The translations under genes and the position numbers were made by a program. Source: Bacteroidales bacterium (GTDB lineage Bacteria; Bacteroidota; Bacteroidia; Bacteroidales; Prolixibacteraceae). From it: DNA of 59,173 nucleotides. The stretch spans positions 1 through 59,173 of the forward strand of contig JAATGF010000030.1 in assembly GCA_015654795.1 (NCBI GenBank). The letters run 5' to 3'. The notes beneath the pieces are model-generated. The model saw nothing but the letters and a program-made list of their open reading frames with translations, did not search any database and had not been told where the DNA came from. Positions 24,310 to 33,733 of this stretch are shown piece after piece (position 1 is the stretch's first letter; each line of letters begins with the position of its first letter).

Positions 24310-25671
24310 ATGGCAAATATTCTGATTGTAGATGATGATGTAACTTTCGGCCTGATGTTGAAGAAACTGCTTGAAAAACATCATTATCAAGCAACTACTG
24401 TTTTTTCACCGGAGGAAGTAAAGCGATTGGTACGACAGGAATTCTATGATGTTGTTTTGACCGATCTTCGAATGCCTGGTGTCAGCGGCATGGATTTAAT
24501 CAGAATGATCAAACTTGAATCGCCCGAAACACAGATTATCATGATGACCGGATATGCGGATATTTCCACAGCGATCCAGTCGATAAAACAAGGAGCATTC
24601 AATTACATTCCTAAACCTTTCCCGCCTGAAGAAATTTTAAGCATTATCAGGGAGGCGCTTGAAGAGGCAACGAAAAAGCATGAAGTTAAAAACCAACAGA
24701 ATGATCCGAAACAGAATAATTTTCTGGATGGAATCAGTAAAGTTTCTGTACGTTTAAAAGAATATATCGCTTTGGTGGCGCCGACGCCATTGTCGGTGCT
24801 GATCACGGGCGAAAGCGGAACCGGGAAAGAATATGTAGCGCGGTCTATACATGCCTTAAGTGCACGCGCGGATAGTCCTTTTGTTGCAGTCGATTGTGGC
24901 GCAATTCCAAAAGAGTTGGTAGCGAGTGAATTTTTCGGTCATGTCAAAGGTTCGTTCACAGGAGCTATTGCCGATAAGATTGGTCATTTTGAGGCCGCCA
25001 ATGGCGGGACCTTGTTTTTAGATGAAGTAGGAAACCTTTCATACAGCACACAAATTCAGTTGTTACGTACATTGCAGGAAAGTTTAATAAAACCAGTTGG
25101 GAGCAGCCGGGAAATTGCAGTGGATGTACGGATTATTGCAGCCACCAACGAAAACCTGCAATTAGCGCAAGAGCAGGGCAACTTTCGCGAAGATTTGTAT
25201 CACCGGTTAAACGAGTTTCAGATTATAGTCCCCCCTCTTCGTGAACGCCGGGAAGATATTCTGCTTTTTGTCCGTCATTTTCTTAATCAGGCCAATACCG
25301 TTCTTGAAAAATGTGTATCCGGTTTTGAACCCGCTGTTGAGGAAGCTTTTATGGACTATAGTTGGCCTGGGAACTTGCGTGAAATGAAGAATGTTGTCAA
25401 ACGCGCGACATTGCTTGCTACCGGAAAACTAATCACCCTCAACGAAATCCCTGCAGAGATACTTAACCCCCAAAAGAAAGATAATCAGTTTAAGTTATTC
25501 AACGAGGAAAATGAAAGCGAATTAATCCTAAAAGTTTTGGAGTCTGTTGGCTACAATAAAAGCAAGGCTGCCCGTCTGCTAAAAATTGATCGTAAAACAT
25601 TATACAATAAGCTTGAGCTTTACAAAATCGAACTCCCGGAGAAAAATAATCCCATGGATTCGAATGATTAA
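24310..25671 (+). CDS. NtrC-family sigma54-dependent response regulator
   Basis: Enhancer-binding protein of 453 residues. Receiver domain 1 to about 118 with phospho-acceptor Asp52 in VVLTDLRMPG; AAA+ domain about 140-375 with Walker A GESGTGKE, the sigma54-contact loop reading GSFTGA in place of the usual GAFTGA, Walker B GGTLFLDEVG and the arginine-finger region FREDLYHRLNEFQI; C-terminal Fis-type helix-turn-helix (about 405-445, SVGYNKSKAARLLKIDRKTLYNKLELY). It activates promoters read by RNA polymerase with sigma54 when phosphorylated. The hybrid histidine kinase encoded convergently (4-base overlap of the 3' ends) is the obvious phosphodonor and the two PepSY-like genes upstream are obvious targets. 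The Ser in the GAFTGA loop occurs in some functional relatives. Confidence 0.93.
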   Translation: MANILIVDDDVTFGLMLKKLLEKHHYQATTVFSPEEVKRLVRQEFYDVVLTDLRMPGVSGMDLIRMIKLESPETQIIMMTGYADISTAIQSIKQGAFNYIPKPFPPEEILSIIREALEEATKKHEVKNQQNDPKQNNFLDGISKVSVRLKEYIALVAPTPLSVLITGESGTGKEYVARSIHALSARADSPFVAVDCGAIPKELVASEFFGHVKGSFTGAIADKIGHFEAANGGTLFLDEVGNLSYSTQIQLLRTLQESLIKPVGSSREIAVDVRIIAATNENLQLAQEQGNFREDLYHRLNEFQIIVPPLRERREDILLFVRHFLNQANTVLEKCVSGFEPAVEEAFMDYSWPGNLREMKNVVKRATLLATGKLITLNEIPAEILNPQKKDNQFKLFNEENESELILKVLESVGYNKSKAARLLKIDRKTLYNKLELYKIELPEKNNPMDSND

Positions 25672-28166
25672 TCAATGCTTATATTTTCTCTCTTTTGTAT
25701 AGTGTTGAGTAAAACATCAATCTTCTCAATCGCCAATTTACCCCATAAGTAGTACTGCCGGTTGTCTGTCAGGGTAAAATCTTTTTGTTCCAGTCGGGCC
25801 AGGAGTTCTGTAATATCGTTTACTTCCAATTGACGGAACAGGGGAAGCATTTTATGTGACAGATCTGAAATAGCATTAATGTTTTTTTCATCAAGGCATT
25901 GCCTGAAATGGATCGCATTTTGCTTTCCGGAACTGATTAATGACACCAATATTTGCCTGAGGCTTTCCGGATCTCCTTCAGCAAAAGCAGCAATTTGCTT
26001 CAGATTATATCCTTTGTGTTGTGAATATCCCAAATCCTCCTGCTGATAACCCGCTGTTATTCTTTTCATTTGTCCTGAAATAGCATCTAATAATGCCTGC
26101 GGTCGAAAAGGTTTTTGAATAAAGGCAGAGAAACCGGCAAGATCATTTTCTTCCATGTTATTTCCCGAAATGGCAATAGCAGTGATCTGCCCTCCATTTT
26201 TAACCAGAATTTGCTTCAGCACTTCAATCCCATTGATTTTAGGCATCTGAATATCTGTAATCAGTAGATTAGCACAACCTTTTTCGAATGAACTGATGGC
26301 CTTTTCGGGATCACTGAAGGAATGTACTTCCATTCCAGCCGCTTTTAAAATGGCAGAAGTCATTTCAAGAAGCGTTTCATCGTCATCAATAAGCCAAACC
26401 CTTCTCCCCTCAATATCTGTCTTTATCTCCTGACTATGACCACTTATTACCTTGGGAGAATTGGCTGTCAATTGCCCGCCCTTTTCAAGTGGCAAAACGA
26501 TGATAAAGCGACTGCCCTCACCCTCTTTGCTTTCAAGATTGATTGTTCCCTTGAGCAGATGGATCAGCTTTTGGGTGATCGTCAATCCCAGACCGGTACC
26601 TTCATATTGTCGGGCAGTGGCTACTCTGGCGAATTCATCAAAAATTCGCTGAGAGTCTTCTGCCGAAATACCTATCCCCGTATCAATCACGTCAATTTGG
26701 ATCTGGTCACTCTTTTCTGACGACCCGATTGCTGAAACTGCTATTGACACCTTCCCCGCTTCTGTAAATTTAAGAGCATTCGATATCAGATTGCTCAATA
26801 TCTGCGTGATCCGCATAGGATCGCTTATGTAGACCACTGAAGGCGTGATGTTGAATTGGAATTGCAAATCAATATTTTTAGCAAGGGCCTGTGGCCGGAA
26901 TCCGTCCACAATATCGTCTATCAACGGTTTTAAACTGAAAGCAATACGATCAATTGTCAACTTCCCGGTTTCAAGTCGCGCCAGATCGAGCAGGCTATTG
27001 ATAAGATTCAGAATGTGAGTAGAAGCCTTGCTGATGTTTTGCAGGTACTTTTGGTGACGCGGCGAAACACCACCATCATCTTGCATGATGCCTGTAAAGC
27101 CAATAATTGAAGTCAGAGGCGACTTCAAATCATGTGTAAGGCTCAGCATAAATTGCTCTTTACTCCTGAGCAATGATTCGGAATAGGCTTTTGCCTCCTC
27201 GAGGCTTTGTCGGTAGTGCTGGCTTTTGGTGATATCTCTCAGGATGTTTACTAAAAAGAAAATAATTGTAAGGAGCGCAAAACCGCCTACCAAAATAATC
27301 AGCCACGTTTTTTTCTCAACCCGGCTTTGTTGCGTCTTCACTTTCTGAAAGGAGTTGATCAACTCTTCATTCTCAATGTTTGAAAGCATTTGACGTAATT
27401 GCAGTGTGATCGTACGATCGTTGGCCAACACTTCCTGCTCTTTTAGTTTTAAACGTTTCTCGCTGGCAATGCTGTCATCTCTGATTTCGGTCATGACTGC
27501 TGTTATAAAATCAGCAATGGTATCAACCGGATTGATTGGATCGATCAGGCTGTCAATTCTTACAGACTGGGTTGTTTGTACCCGGAGACTTGAATCCGCT
27601 GTTTTCTGCGATGAAAATACATTTGCGAGACGTTCAAAAAACTTTTTCTTCTTTTGCTTTATATATATGGAGTCGCGATTAATTGAGACATTCCTGTAAA
27701 CCGTTGCAATGTGACTGGTTGAGTCTTTTCCCGATATTAATTTATTCAGAACTTGCTGATAACGGGCTGTTGATGAATTTTTTTTCTTAATAGCCGATAA
27801 TTCTTTAAGATTCTGCTTCTTTACCTGCAGGAGCTTTTTTATGCTATCGGTATGTATTTGTTGAATGGGCGAGTTTACCATTAAGGCAAGCGTATCAATC
27901 TGCATGCTGATGGAATCCATCAATTTCAGGTAGGCCCGGTACTGGGGGTTTTGCCTGGTTTGCACATAATTTCGTTCCAATCCTTCAGCCTGATAAAGGT
28001 TGGTTAGAATGTTATTGATGTAGATAAATTTGTTATTTACCGGATTGAAATCGACCTTTTCGGTTGAGTAATGGAGTATTTCGGAATAGGTGACCCATAT
28101 TATCAGTGCCGCTAATATTGTGAGCGTAAAATAGCCAAGCGAAACCTTTGTTTTAACAGACGCCAT
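25668..28166 (-). CDS. Hybrid sensor histidine kinase with receiver and Hpt domains
   Basis: Membrane kinase of 832 residues. A first helix (about 10-27) and a second (about 290-312, WLIILVGGFALLTIIFFLVNIL) enclose a roughly 260-residue, mostly helical periplasmic sensor of unknown type. Then follow a short coiled coil, HisKA with the His in LSLTHDLKSPLTSIIGF (about 345), HATPase_c (NLISNALKFTE, DTGIGIS, GTGLGLTITQKL), a receiver domain with Asp in NLLITDIQMPKING (about 640), and a C-terminal Hpt-like domain with candidate His in LSHKMLPLFRQLE. This His-Asp-His layout normally feeds an external response regulator, here most likely the NtrC-type protein at 24310. The adjacent upstream small gene (28238-28645) is on the same strand with a 71-base gap. 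Confidence 0.9.
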   Translation of the reverse strand: MASVKTKVSLGYFTLTILAALIIWVTYSEILHYSTEKVDFNPVNNKFIYINNILTNLYQAEGLERNYVQTRQNPQYRAYLKLMDSISMQIDTLALMVNSPIQQIHTDSIKKLLQVKKQNLKELSAIKKKNSSTARYQQVLNKLISGKDSTSHIATVYRNVSINRDSIYIKQKKKKFFERLANVFSSQKTADSSLRVQTTQSVRIDSLIDPINPVDTIADFITAVMTEIRDDSIASEKRLKLKEQEVLANDRTITLQLRQMLSNIENEELINSFQKVKTQQSRVEKKTWLIILVGGFALLTIIFFLVNILRDITKSQHYRQSLEEAKAYSESLLRSKEQFMLSLTHDLKSPLTSIIGFTGIMQDDGGVSPRHQKYLQNISKASTHILNLINSLLDLARLETGKLTIDRIAFSLKPLIDDIVDGFRPQALAKNIDLQFQFNITPSVVYISDPMRITQILSNLISNALKFTEAGKVSIAVSAIGSSEKSDQIQIDVIDTGIGISAEDSQRIFDEFARVATARQYEGTGLGLTITQKLIHLLKGTINLESKEGEGSRFIIVLPLEKGGQLTANSPKVISGHSQEIKTDIEGRRVWLIDDDETLLEMTSAILKAAGMEVHSFSDPEKAISSFEKGCANLLITDIQMPKINGIEVLKQILVKNGGQITAIAISGNNMEENDLAGFSAFIQKPFRPQALLDAISGQMKRITAGYQQEDLGYSQHKGYNLKQIAAFAEGDPESLRQILVSLISSGKQNAIHFRQCLDEKNINAISDLSHKMLPLFRQLEVNDITELLARLEQKDFTLTDNRQYYLWGKLAIEKIDVLLNTIQKRENISID

Positions 28167-28237
28167 ATGATGTTTAATAAGAAGTAAACCAATGTTGTTG
28201 TTCCGTGAAGGTATTCGTCACTAATAAGTCGAATTTA

Positions 28238-28645
28238 TCAGACTAATCGAACCATACACCTGGCATCTTTATCATCCAGGTATCTAACAATATAATAACC
28301 TTGAGGATCGACACCCGGAAAAGCTTTCAGTAGTTGAAATGCTTTACCAATAGCTGTGAGATCGCTGTGGTAATCTTCAACCAGCAAATAAATGTACTGA
28401 CCGCTCTCGATAATAAACGTATCACAGCCTAATTCTTCGGCTTCTCCCTGATATATTTCTTCGGCAGCCGCGTTGTAAATAATGCCCCCCTTTTCATTAA
28501 TCTCAAAAATCCCAAAATATCTCCTTTGTTTAGAGCAGGTAATTATCGACTCTAATTCCTGGTGTGCTTTTATAATTCCATCAGGGAAAGATTTTGCCGT
28601 TTCACAGAAAACCTTTATATCATCCACCAATGTAAACTTTTCCAT
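28238..28645 (-). CDS. GyrI-like small-molecule-binding protein (putative)
   Basis: Soluble protein of 135 residues with no signal peptide or DNA-binding motif. The sequence KVFCETAKSFPDGIIKAHQELESII, RRYFGIFEINEKGGIIYNAAAEE, LGCDTFIIESGQYIYLLVEDY, GKAFQLLKAFPGVDPQGYYIVRYL and DARCMVRLV fits the GyrI/SOUL-type effector-binding fold that is often annotated only as a transcriptional regulator in Bacteroidota. It precedes the hybrid kinase gene on the same strand, so a sensory or accessory role is possible. Family placement is from memory of sequence pattern and is uncertain. Confidence 0.5.
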   Translation of the reverse strand: MEKFTLVDDIKVFCETAKSFPDGIIKAHQELESIITCSKQRRYFGIFEINEKGGIIYNAAAEEIYQGEAEELGCDTFIIESGQYIYLLVEDYHSDLTAIGKAFQLLKAFPGVDPQGYYIVRYLDDKDARCMVRLV

Positions 28646-29168
28646 ATCTAACTCTTTTAAAGCAACTTGTCTGATTAAAGAACTTGTATTGTGATTAAAT
28701 AATTGCCCAAAAACACTTCAGCAATGGTTTATTCGCAATGTGATACCTGGCCGCATAGAGCCGGGATGACAAACAGTGCCTTTCAAGAACAAATATATCC
28801 ATAACTAATGAATCAACCAAAGAGAAACCGGCATTGTCTAATCTAAATAACGAATAAATTGTCAATGTAGTTTCATTGTTGGAACAGATAATAAGTACTG
28901 AAAATGAAATAATGTCGTATTTGCAGAAACAGAATCGGAAGCTTTTCAAACCAATTCTCCGATTAAGTATTATGCAAAATGCCTGATAAGGCGTATATCA
29001 TACATAACATAAGAAAGATATAAGGATGGCATACGGGAGAGGTATAAGGATGTCGGGTGAAATCTGTCGGAGTTGGGTTATTACGATGTAAAACAATACG
29101 ATATCTATTGACTCGTATTGCTTATATCTCTGAATGATTGTCCCTAATGGCCCCATTAATAACAAAAG
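28646..29168. repeat. Intergenic region with degenerate 11-bp units and a shared 33-bp repeat
   Basis: From about 28990 to 29055 the DNA has weak 11-bp phasing (ACATAACATAA, GAAAGATATAA, then GGATGGCATAC). 29094-29126 matches 5061-5093 (29 of 33) and contains AATACGA and TCGTATT as an inverted repeat. No gene is seen. Confidence 0.4.
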
Positions 29169-29197
29169 AGGTCAGAAAACAGTTTGCTTTCTGACCT
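29169..29197 (-). terminator. Terminator of the GIN-domain operon
   Basis: AGGTCAGAAA (29169-29178) pairs with TTTCTGACCT (29188-29197). Read on the minus strand it is followed by CTTTTGTT, and it lies about 67 bases after the stop of the second GIN-domain gene. Confidence 0.7.
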
Positions 29198-29263
29198 TAC
29201 ACATTTACCCTAAACACTCATTGTTTGCACCGTTTATTCAACAATCTGCAACAATATTTTCTG

Positions 29264-29983
29264 CTATCGCCCATTTACATCGCCACCACTTGACTTCCTG
29301 ATATTTTTTACCTTTGGATTGCCCGAATAGTTAATATCACCACCACTACTGGCATCGGCATTGAGCTCTTCGGTTACCTTAATCCTGATATCTGATCCGC
29401 TTGATGCATGGGCCGAACATTTCTTTATTTCAAGATCGCCGGCTGTAATATCGCTTCCGCTGGAAGCACTGACCTCTGCAACTGCTGCTTTCCCATTTAG
29501 AGAAACATCTGATCCGCTACTCGTTTCAACACGCAGCTCGTTGACATCGAGTTCAAGCTTCACGTCCGAACCGCTGCTAACATCGAGATCAAGCTTGTCG
29601 AGTTTTAAAGCCGATTGTGAATTGACATCCGAACCTGCCGAAGCATGAAGTTTATCAAGGTTTTTGAACGACACATATACCTTTCGCGATTCCTTGTTCC
29701 AACCAATGTGGGGCCACGTTTTATCCTTCATATAAATCTTCAGGATACCATCTTCAACATTAGTGATGATCTTATCCATGTCGTCCGATGTAGCTTCGAC
29801 AACAACTTCCTCAACATTTTTCTGAGTCAGAAACAGGTCGATACCGCTGCTCACCGAGATACCATGAAATCCCGAAACCTGCCGTGTCTGTCGTCCGTCG
29901 TTTGCACGTGCGGCCAACAACGATGTGCTCTGAAATATTACTCCCGCCGTGAGCAGAAGTGCAAATAGTTTAATTGTTTTCAT
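29264..29983 (-). CDS. GIN-domain (DUF2807) exported protein
   Basis: Secreted protein of 239 residues with a signal peptide (1 to about 24, ending TSLLAA). The mature region is a right-handed beta-helix-like GIN domain: FHGISVSSGIDLFLTQK, VVVEATSDDMDKIITNVEDGILKIYM, then a series of near-repeats containing SSGSD (HASAGSDVNSQS, VSSGSDVKLELD, TSSGSDVSLNG, ASSGSDITAGD, ASSGSDIRIKV, ASSGGDINYSG) that form successive coils. GIN proteins are described as putative auto-transporter adhesin heads, but function is not established. It is the second gene of an operon with a paralogue 20 bases upstream. Confidence 0.88.
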   Translation of the reverse strand: MKTIKLFALLLTAGVIFQSTSLLAARANDGRQTRQVSGFHGISVSSGIDLFLTQKNVEEVVVEATSDDMDKIITNVEDGILKIYMKDKTWPHIGWNKESRKVYVSFKNLDKLHASAGSDVNSQSALKLDKLDLDVSSGSDVKLELDVNELRVETSSGSDVSLNGKAAVAEVSASSGSDITAGDLEIKKCSAHASSGSDIRIKVTEELNADASSGGDINYSGNPKVKNIRKSSGGDVNGR

Positions 29984-30003
29984 ATTCGATAAATAGTTTG
30001 TTA

Positions 30004-30726
30004 TTACTTGCGATGGATATTACCACCCGACGAAGAGTTCACATTGGTTGAAGTTGGTTCGCCATAATAGACAATGTTTCCGCCACTCGAGGCATCGGCA
30101 TCCAACTTCCCGGTTACGGTTGAAGAGACATTACCGCCACTCGAGGCACTCATTCTGCACTGTTCGGCTTTCAGGTTTTCTCCTTTGAGATTTGCTCCGG
30201 ATGAAGTTCCCAACTCGGCCTCCTTTGCCAGTCCCGAGAGCTTGATATTGGCTCCCGACGAACAGTCGGCATTGAGCGATCTTGCATCGACATCCATCGT
30301 AAGGTTAGCGCCTGAATTCGCCCCAAGCTTCAGGTTATCCGACTTGATTTGCGTTTGCGACCAAATGTTAGCCCCCGAGTTGGCATCAACACCTGTAAGT
30401 TTTTCGACGGTTACCATCACCTTCTTCTCTTCGGCCCAGCGAATGTTTTCTTTAGTCGTGATTTTGAGCACTCCACCTTCAACTTTGGTTACAATAAATT
30501 CGTGCAGATTGCTGTCGGCAATAACCACTACCTTGGCCGGGCTTCCCTGTGTAATGTACACATTCATTCCACGGCTCACCTTAATCTGGTCGAATGCGCC
30601 AACCTGCCGCACTTCTTCTTTAACGTTCCCATTCCCCTTTACGGAAGGTCCAATAAACATGCAGGACATCAGCAGTACACTTAGCACTGCAATAATTCCG
30701 ATCAACTGAAACTGTTTACTTCTCAT
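30004..30726 (-). CDS. GIN-domain (DUF2807) lipoprotein
   Basis: Exported lipoprotein of 240 residues; the lipobox VLLMSC puts the acylated Cys near residue 22. The GIN domain starts FDQIKVSRGMNVYITQG, continues VVVIADSNLHEFIVTKVEGGVLKITTK, and then shows serial coils built on ANSGAN, SSGAN and SSGGN (for example VDANSGANIWSQT, LGANSGANLTMD, CSSGANIKLSG, TSSGANLKGE, ASSGGNVSST). The repeat word differs from its downstream paralogue (SSGAN versus SSGSD), so the pair is an old duplication, or repeats have been homogenised separately in each gene. Probably surface- or periplasm-anchored; role unknown. Confidence 0.88.
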   Translation of the reverse strand: MRSKQFQLIGIIAVLSVLLMSCMFIGPSVKGNGNVKEEVRQVGAFDQIKVSRGMNVYITQGSPAKVVVIADSNLHEFIVTKVEGGVLKITTKENIRWAEEKKVMVTVEKLTGVDANSGANIWSQTQIKSDNLKLGANSGANLTMDVDARSLNADCSSGANIKLSGLAKEAELGTSSGANLKGENLKAEQCRMSASSGGNVSSTVTGKLDADASSGGNIVYYGEPTSTNVNSSSGGNIHRK

Positions 30727-31061
30727 AGCTCGATTGTTTTATAAAAGAATAGACGCGCAAAACCTGAATTCGTTACACATTTCATGCATGAATATCAAAA
30801 ATCATCACATTTTTCTTTCAAAAGCACTCTGGCACCCGGAAATACACCCGTTTGCAGTCAAAAAAACTTCGCCACCAATGTATTAAGGAGTCTAAAGTCT
30901 TCAGTATTAAATCAGGATAAAAACAGTTGGAGTCAGGATACCCCTATATCTGAAAGTCTGGACATTAAGGAAACTAATCAAATAACATTGAAATCGAAGT
31001 ATAAGCATTAAAAAGGATTGGCAGCTAACTTCTTCTCCGAATTTGAAAAATTAATAATTTG
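30727..31061. other. Intergenic region without recognised features
   Basis: It should contain the promoter of the GIN operon (minus strand). A plus-strand frame of 75 codons at 30784-31011 has low-complexity, Ser/Lys-rich composition and no family match that I recognise; I do not call it a gene. Confidence 0.4.
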
Positions 31062-31451
31062 CTACTCTATTGATTGTAAGATTATTTCAAATATCCGTTT
31101 AGCGCTTTCATACAATTCCCTGCTTTCAGATAGTGTTGGTTTGCCCGCTGTCATCATTCCAATTATCACCGGATAACGGGAACTGGTATAGACATCATCT
31201 AATGCATCGAGTTCTAAAAGAACCAGTGGTTCAATTAAGAATTCCTCAGCAAATGAATGTAGCCGGACTAAATTATGAACACGCGGAACTGGTATTCCCT
31301 TTTCTTCCAATAGTGCTTTAAAGGCTTTTTCAACAACTTGTTGGGCATGAAATGCAACAATGTTTGTTACAAAATCATCATTGATGTTGTTAACACAACT
31401 ATGCAAGTCCGTCCTTGCAAAATCAAGCCATTGTTGCGTGGTTGCCTTCAT
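31062..31451 (-). CDS. HEPN domain protein of a MNT/HEPN module
   Basis: All-helical HEPN protein of 129 residues: WLDFARTDLHSC, AFHAQQVVEKAFKALLEEKGIPVPRVHNLVRL, and VYTSSRYPV match the HEPN family that pairs with minimal nucleotidyltransferases. The RX4-6H ribonuclease motif of active HEPN toxins is not evident (only RTDLH and RVHNLVRLH spacings), so nuclease activity is doubtful. The start overlaps the end of the nucleotidyltransferase gene by 29 bases, the usual gene order for the pair. Likely toxin-antitoxin or stress module. Confidence 0.82.
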   Translation of the reverse strand: MKATTQQWLDFARTDLHSCVNNINDDFVTNIVAFHAQQVVEKAFKALLEEKGIPVPRVHNLVRLHSFAEEFLIEPLVLLELDALDDVYTSSRYPVIIGMMTAGKPTLSESRELYESAKRIFEIILQSIE

Positions 31452-31779
31452 AGATTACAACTCCTTTATTGAGGATTTCGCTTGAGAAACTGCTATTGAG
31501 CGCCTTAAACCGCTCGTACATTGGGATGGTATAAACCATCAGATCAATCGCAATTTTACTTGCAATTGGCCTGATCTGAGTGCTTACCTTTAAATACAAA
31601 GCTTGCTTCTCTTTGAAAGTTGCTGGCATCGAGTTGTCGTTAAGCACGACAAAAACATCTAAATCGCTATCTTCATGCGGCGTACCATAAGCATACGAGC
31701 CAAACAGCAATACAAGGTAAGGATTAAGTTCGCTCAAACTTTCTTTAAGCTGTTCTATGTAAATATTATCGCGTTGCAT
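31423..31779 (-). CDS. MNT-type minimal nucleotidyltransferase
   Basis: Nucleotidyltransferase of 118 residues from ATG 31779 (an upstream in-frame TTG at 31812 is less likely). The catalytic signature GSYAYGTPHEDSDLDVFVV has the GS-X10-DXD spacing of the MNT family, with a third acidic residue expected in IAIDLMVY. Such enzymes act as antitoxins, in known cases by adding AMP to the HEPN partner. The HEPN gene follows with an overlap. The domain ends with GVVIYEG, as usual. Confidence 0.88.
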   Translation of the reverse strand: MQRDNIYIEQLKESLSELNPYLVLLFGSYAYGTPHEDSDLDVFVVLNDNSMPATFKEKQALYLKVSTQIRPIASKIAIDLMVYTIPMYERFKALNSSFSSEILNKGVVIYEGNHATMA

Positions 31780-31880
31780 AACATCATCCTTTATTGTGCA
31801 ACAAAGTAACAACTTTTTTCGATTTCAGCAACTCCCTACATTTGCATTTCCAAAGAGATAGCCTTGTTCTAAATTAAACG

Positions 31881-31927
31881 ATCCGGCAACCAGCCTCCGA
31901 TAGCGGTATCGGGGGCAGCTGCCGGAT
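31881..31927 (-). terminator. Terminator-like hairpin between fucI and the MNT gene
   Basis: ATCCGGCA (31881-31888) pairs with TGCCGGAT (31920-31927), with an inner hairpin CCGATA/TATCGG. It lies about 22 bases after the fucI stop on the minus strand. Confidence 0.6.
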
Positions 31928-31948
31928 TGTTATTTTAGCTACGAATTA

Positions 31949-33733
31949 TTACCTTGTCTTTCCGTAAACCGGGCCATAAGTTTCGCAGGCACGGTAATCG
32001 GAACCTTCTTTATCCATTCCGAATGCATTCCAGACCGCCGGGCGAAATACTTTCTCGTCGGGGACATTGTGCATGCAAACAGGAATACGAAGCATTGCGG
32101 CAAGTGAGATCAGGTCGGCACCGATATGTCCGTAACTGATTGCGCCGTGGTTAGCGCCCCAGTTTGCCATCACACTATAGACATCGGCAAAGGGACCTTT
32201 TCCTGTCAAACGCGGGGCAAACCATGTTGTTGGCCACGTCGGGTCGGTGCGGACATCAAGGACAGTATGAATGTCTTTGGGTAAATCGATCGTCCATCCT
32301 TCGGCAATCTGAAGTACCGGGCCTATTCCTTTGATCAGGTTTACGCGCGACATTGTAACCGGCATCTCCCCCTCTGTCTTGAAATGAGACGAGTATCCGC
32401 CTCCGCGGAAATAGCCGAGATTGGCAGCAGGCCAGTCGGTTGCATCGAGGCAAGCCTGTGCTTCGTCTTCCGTGATCTCCCAGAATGGTTTCATGGCAGG
32501 CTGGCCATCCTTCTGTTGTTTTGCAGTCGCATCAAGAGTGGTCGATCCCGAGTTAATCAGGTGAATGATTCCATTGGCTGCTTTGCCTGTAAGTCTTTTA
32601 CCCGTTACGCGTTCAACGGAATCGGGACTCCAGTAGGTGCGCACGTCTGAAAATATCTGAGCAGTATTGGATAACAGATGCCCAAACAACATCGCAACAC
32701 CGTTTAATGAATCGTTTTCTGTGGCTACCACAAATGCTTCACGGGTACCATTCCAGTCGAATGAAGAGTTGAGAATCGCTTCCATGAAGTCGCCATTTGG
32801 CAAATGATCTGTCCATTGACGTTGTCCCTGGAATCCTCCGGCGATGGCATTGTGTCCATGTGACTCTTCCCCAAAACCCAGATCTGCAAGATGTGAATTG
32901 CCAATCATCAGGTCGCGGGCAATCAGCGTCATCTTGACAACCATCTCCCACTCCCACACTTTGCGTTCAGGGTTAAGCCGCTTTTCAGGCACATTAGGAT
33001 CTTCACCCTCTTTACAGTTCTTTTTCACCCAGGCAAGGGCCTTCTCAAACTCAACATGATCATAGATTCCGCGCTCAGCTCGACGAACGAGTTCTGACAT
33101 ATCAACCACTTCGGTTCGCATCCCCAGGTAATCGAGAAAGAATTCCTGATCAACATACGATCCGGCAATCCCCATCGACATACCACCAATCGAGAGGTAC
33201 GACTTATTTCTCATCTGCGCTACAGCAAGACCTGCCTTGGCAAACTGCAGTATCTTCCCTTTTACATCATCGGGGATTGAGGTATCGTCTGCATCCTGCA
33301 CATCGCGGCCATAGATGCCAAATGCGGGCAAACCTTTCTGTGCATATCCTGCCAAAGCAGCAGCCAGATAAACGGCACCCGGACGCTCTGTCCCGTTAAA
33401 ACCCCATACTGCCTTTGGGATTAATGGATCGGTATCCATCACTTCGGTACCGTAGCACCAGCATGGCGTTACAGTCAGCGATACACCAACACCGGCACGT
33501 GAGAATTTATCGGCACACATCGCCGCTTCGGCAACTCCGCCAATAGTACTATCGGCAATTATGCACTCCACCTTTTCTCCGTTGGGGAAACGAAGGTTCT
33601 CTGAAATAAGCTTTGCAGCAGCCTTAGCCATATTCATCGTCTGTACTTCCAGTGATTCCCTCACGCCCTGAAGCCTGCCATCTATCACTGGTCTGATGCC
33701 TATTCTGGGCATCTCTCCAATAAGTCGGTTCAT
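31949..33733 (-). CDS. fucI: L-fucose isomerase
   Basis: Cytoplasmic isomerase of 594 residues, full length for the family, converting L-fucose to L-fuculose (also D-arabinose to D-ribulose) with Mn2+. Landmarks are the start [62 protein letters not shown], the metal-site Glu/Asp region in [20 protein letters not shown] and the C-terminal His region [15 protein letters not shown]. No fuculokinase, aldolase or fucose permease gene is adjacent; a dead dicarboxylate symporter lies upstream. It may serve fucose released from host or plant glycans. Confidence 0.95.
   Translation of the reverse strand: MNRLIGEMPRIGIRPVIDGRLQGVRESLEVQTMNMAKAAAKLISENLRFPNGEKVECIIADSTIGGVAEAAMCADKFSRAGVGVSLTVTPCWCYGTEVMDTDPLIPKAVWGFNGTERPGAVYLAAALAGYAQKGLPAFGIYGRDVQDADDTSIPDDVKGKILQFAKAGLAVAQMRNKSYLSIGGMSMGIAGSYVDQEFFLDYLGMRTEVVDMSELVRRAERGIYDHVEFEKALAWVKKNCKEGEDPNVPEKRLNPERKVWEWEMVVKMTLIARDLMIGNSHLADLGFGEESHGHNAIAGGFQGQRQWTDHLPNGDFMEAILNSSFDWNGTREAFVVATENDSLNGVAMLFGHLLSNTAQIFSDVRTYWSPDSVERVTGKRLTGKAANGIIHLINSGSTTLDATAKQQKDGQPAMKPFWEITEDEAQACLDATDWPAANLGYFRGGGYSSHFKTEGEMPVTMSRVNLIKGIGPVLQIAEGWTIDLPKDIHTVLDVRTDPTWPTTWFAPRLTGKGPFADVYSVMANWGANHGAISYGHIGADLISLAAMLRIPVCMHNVPDEKVFRPAVWNAFGMDKEGSDYRACETYGPVYGKTR

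Noticed and set aside
30784-31011. A plus-strand frame of 75 codons
   Set aside because: Low-complexity, no start context and no recognisable family; probably chance.
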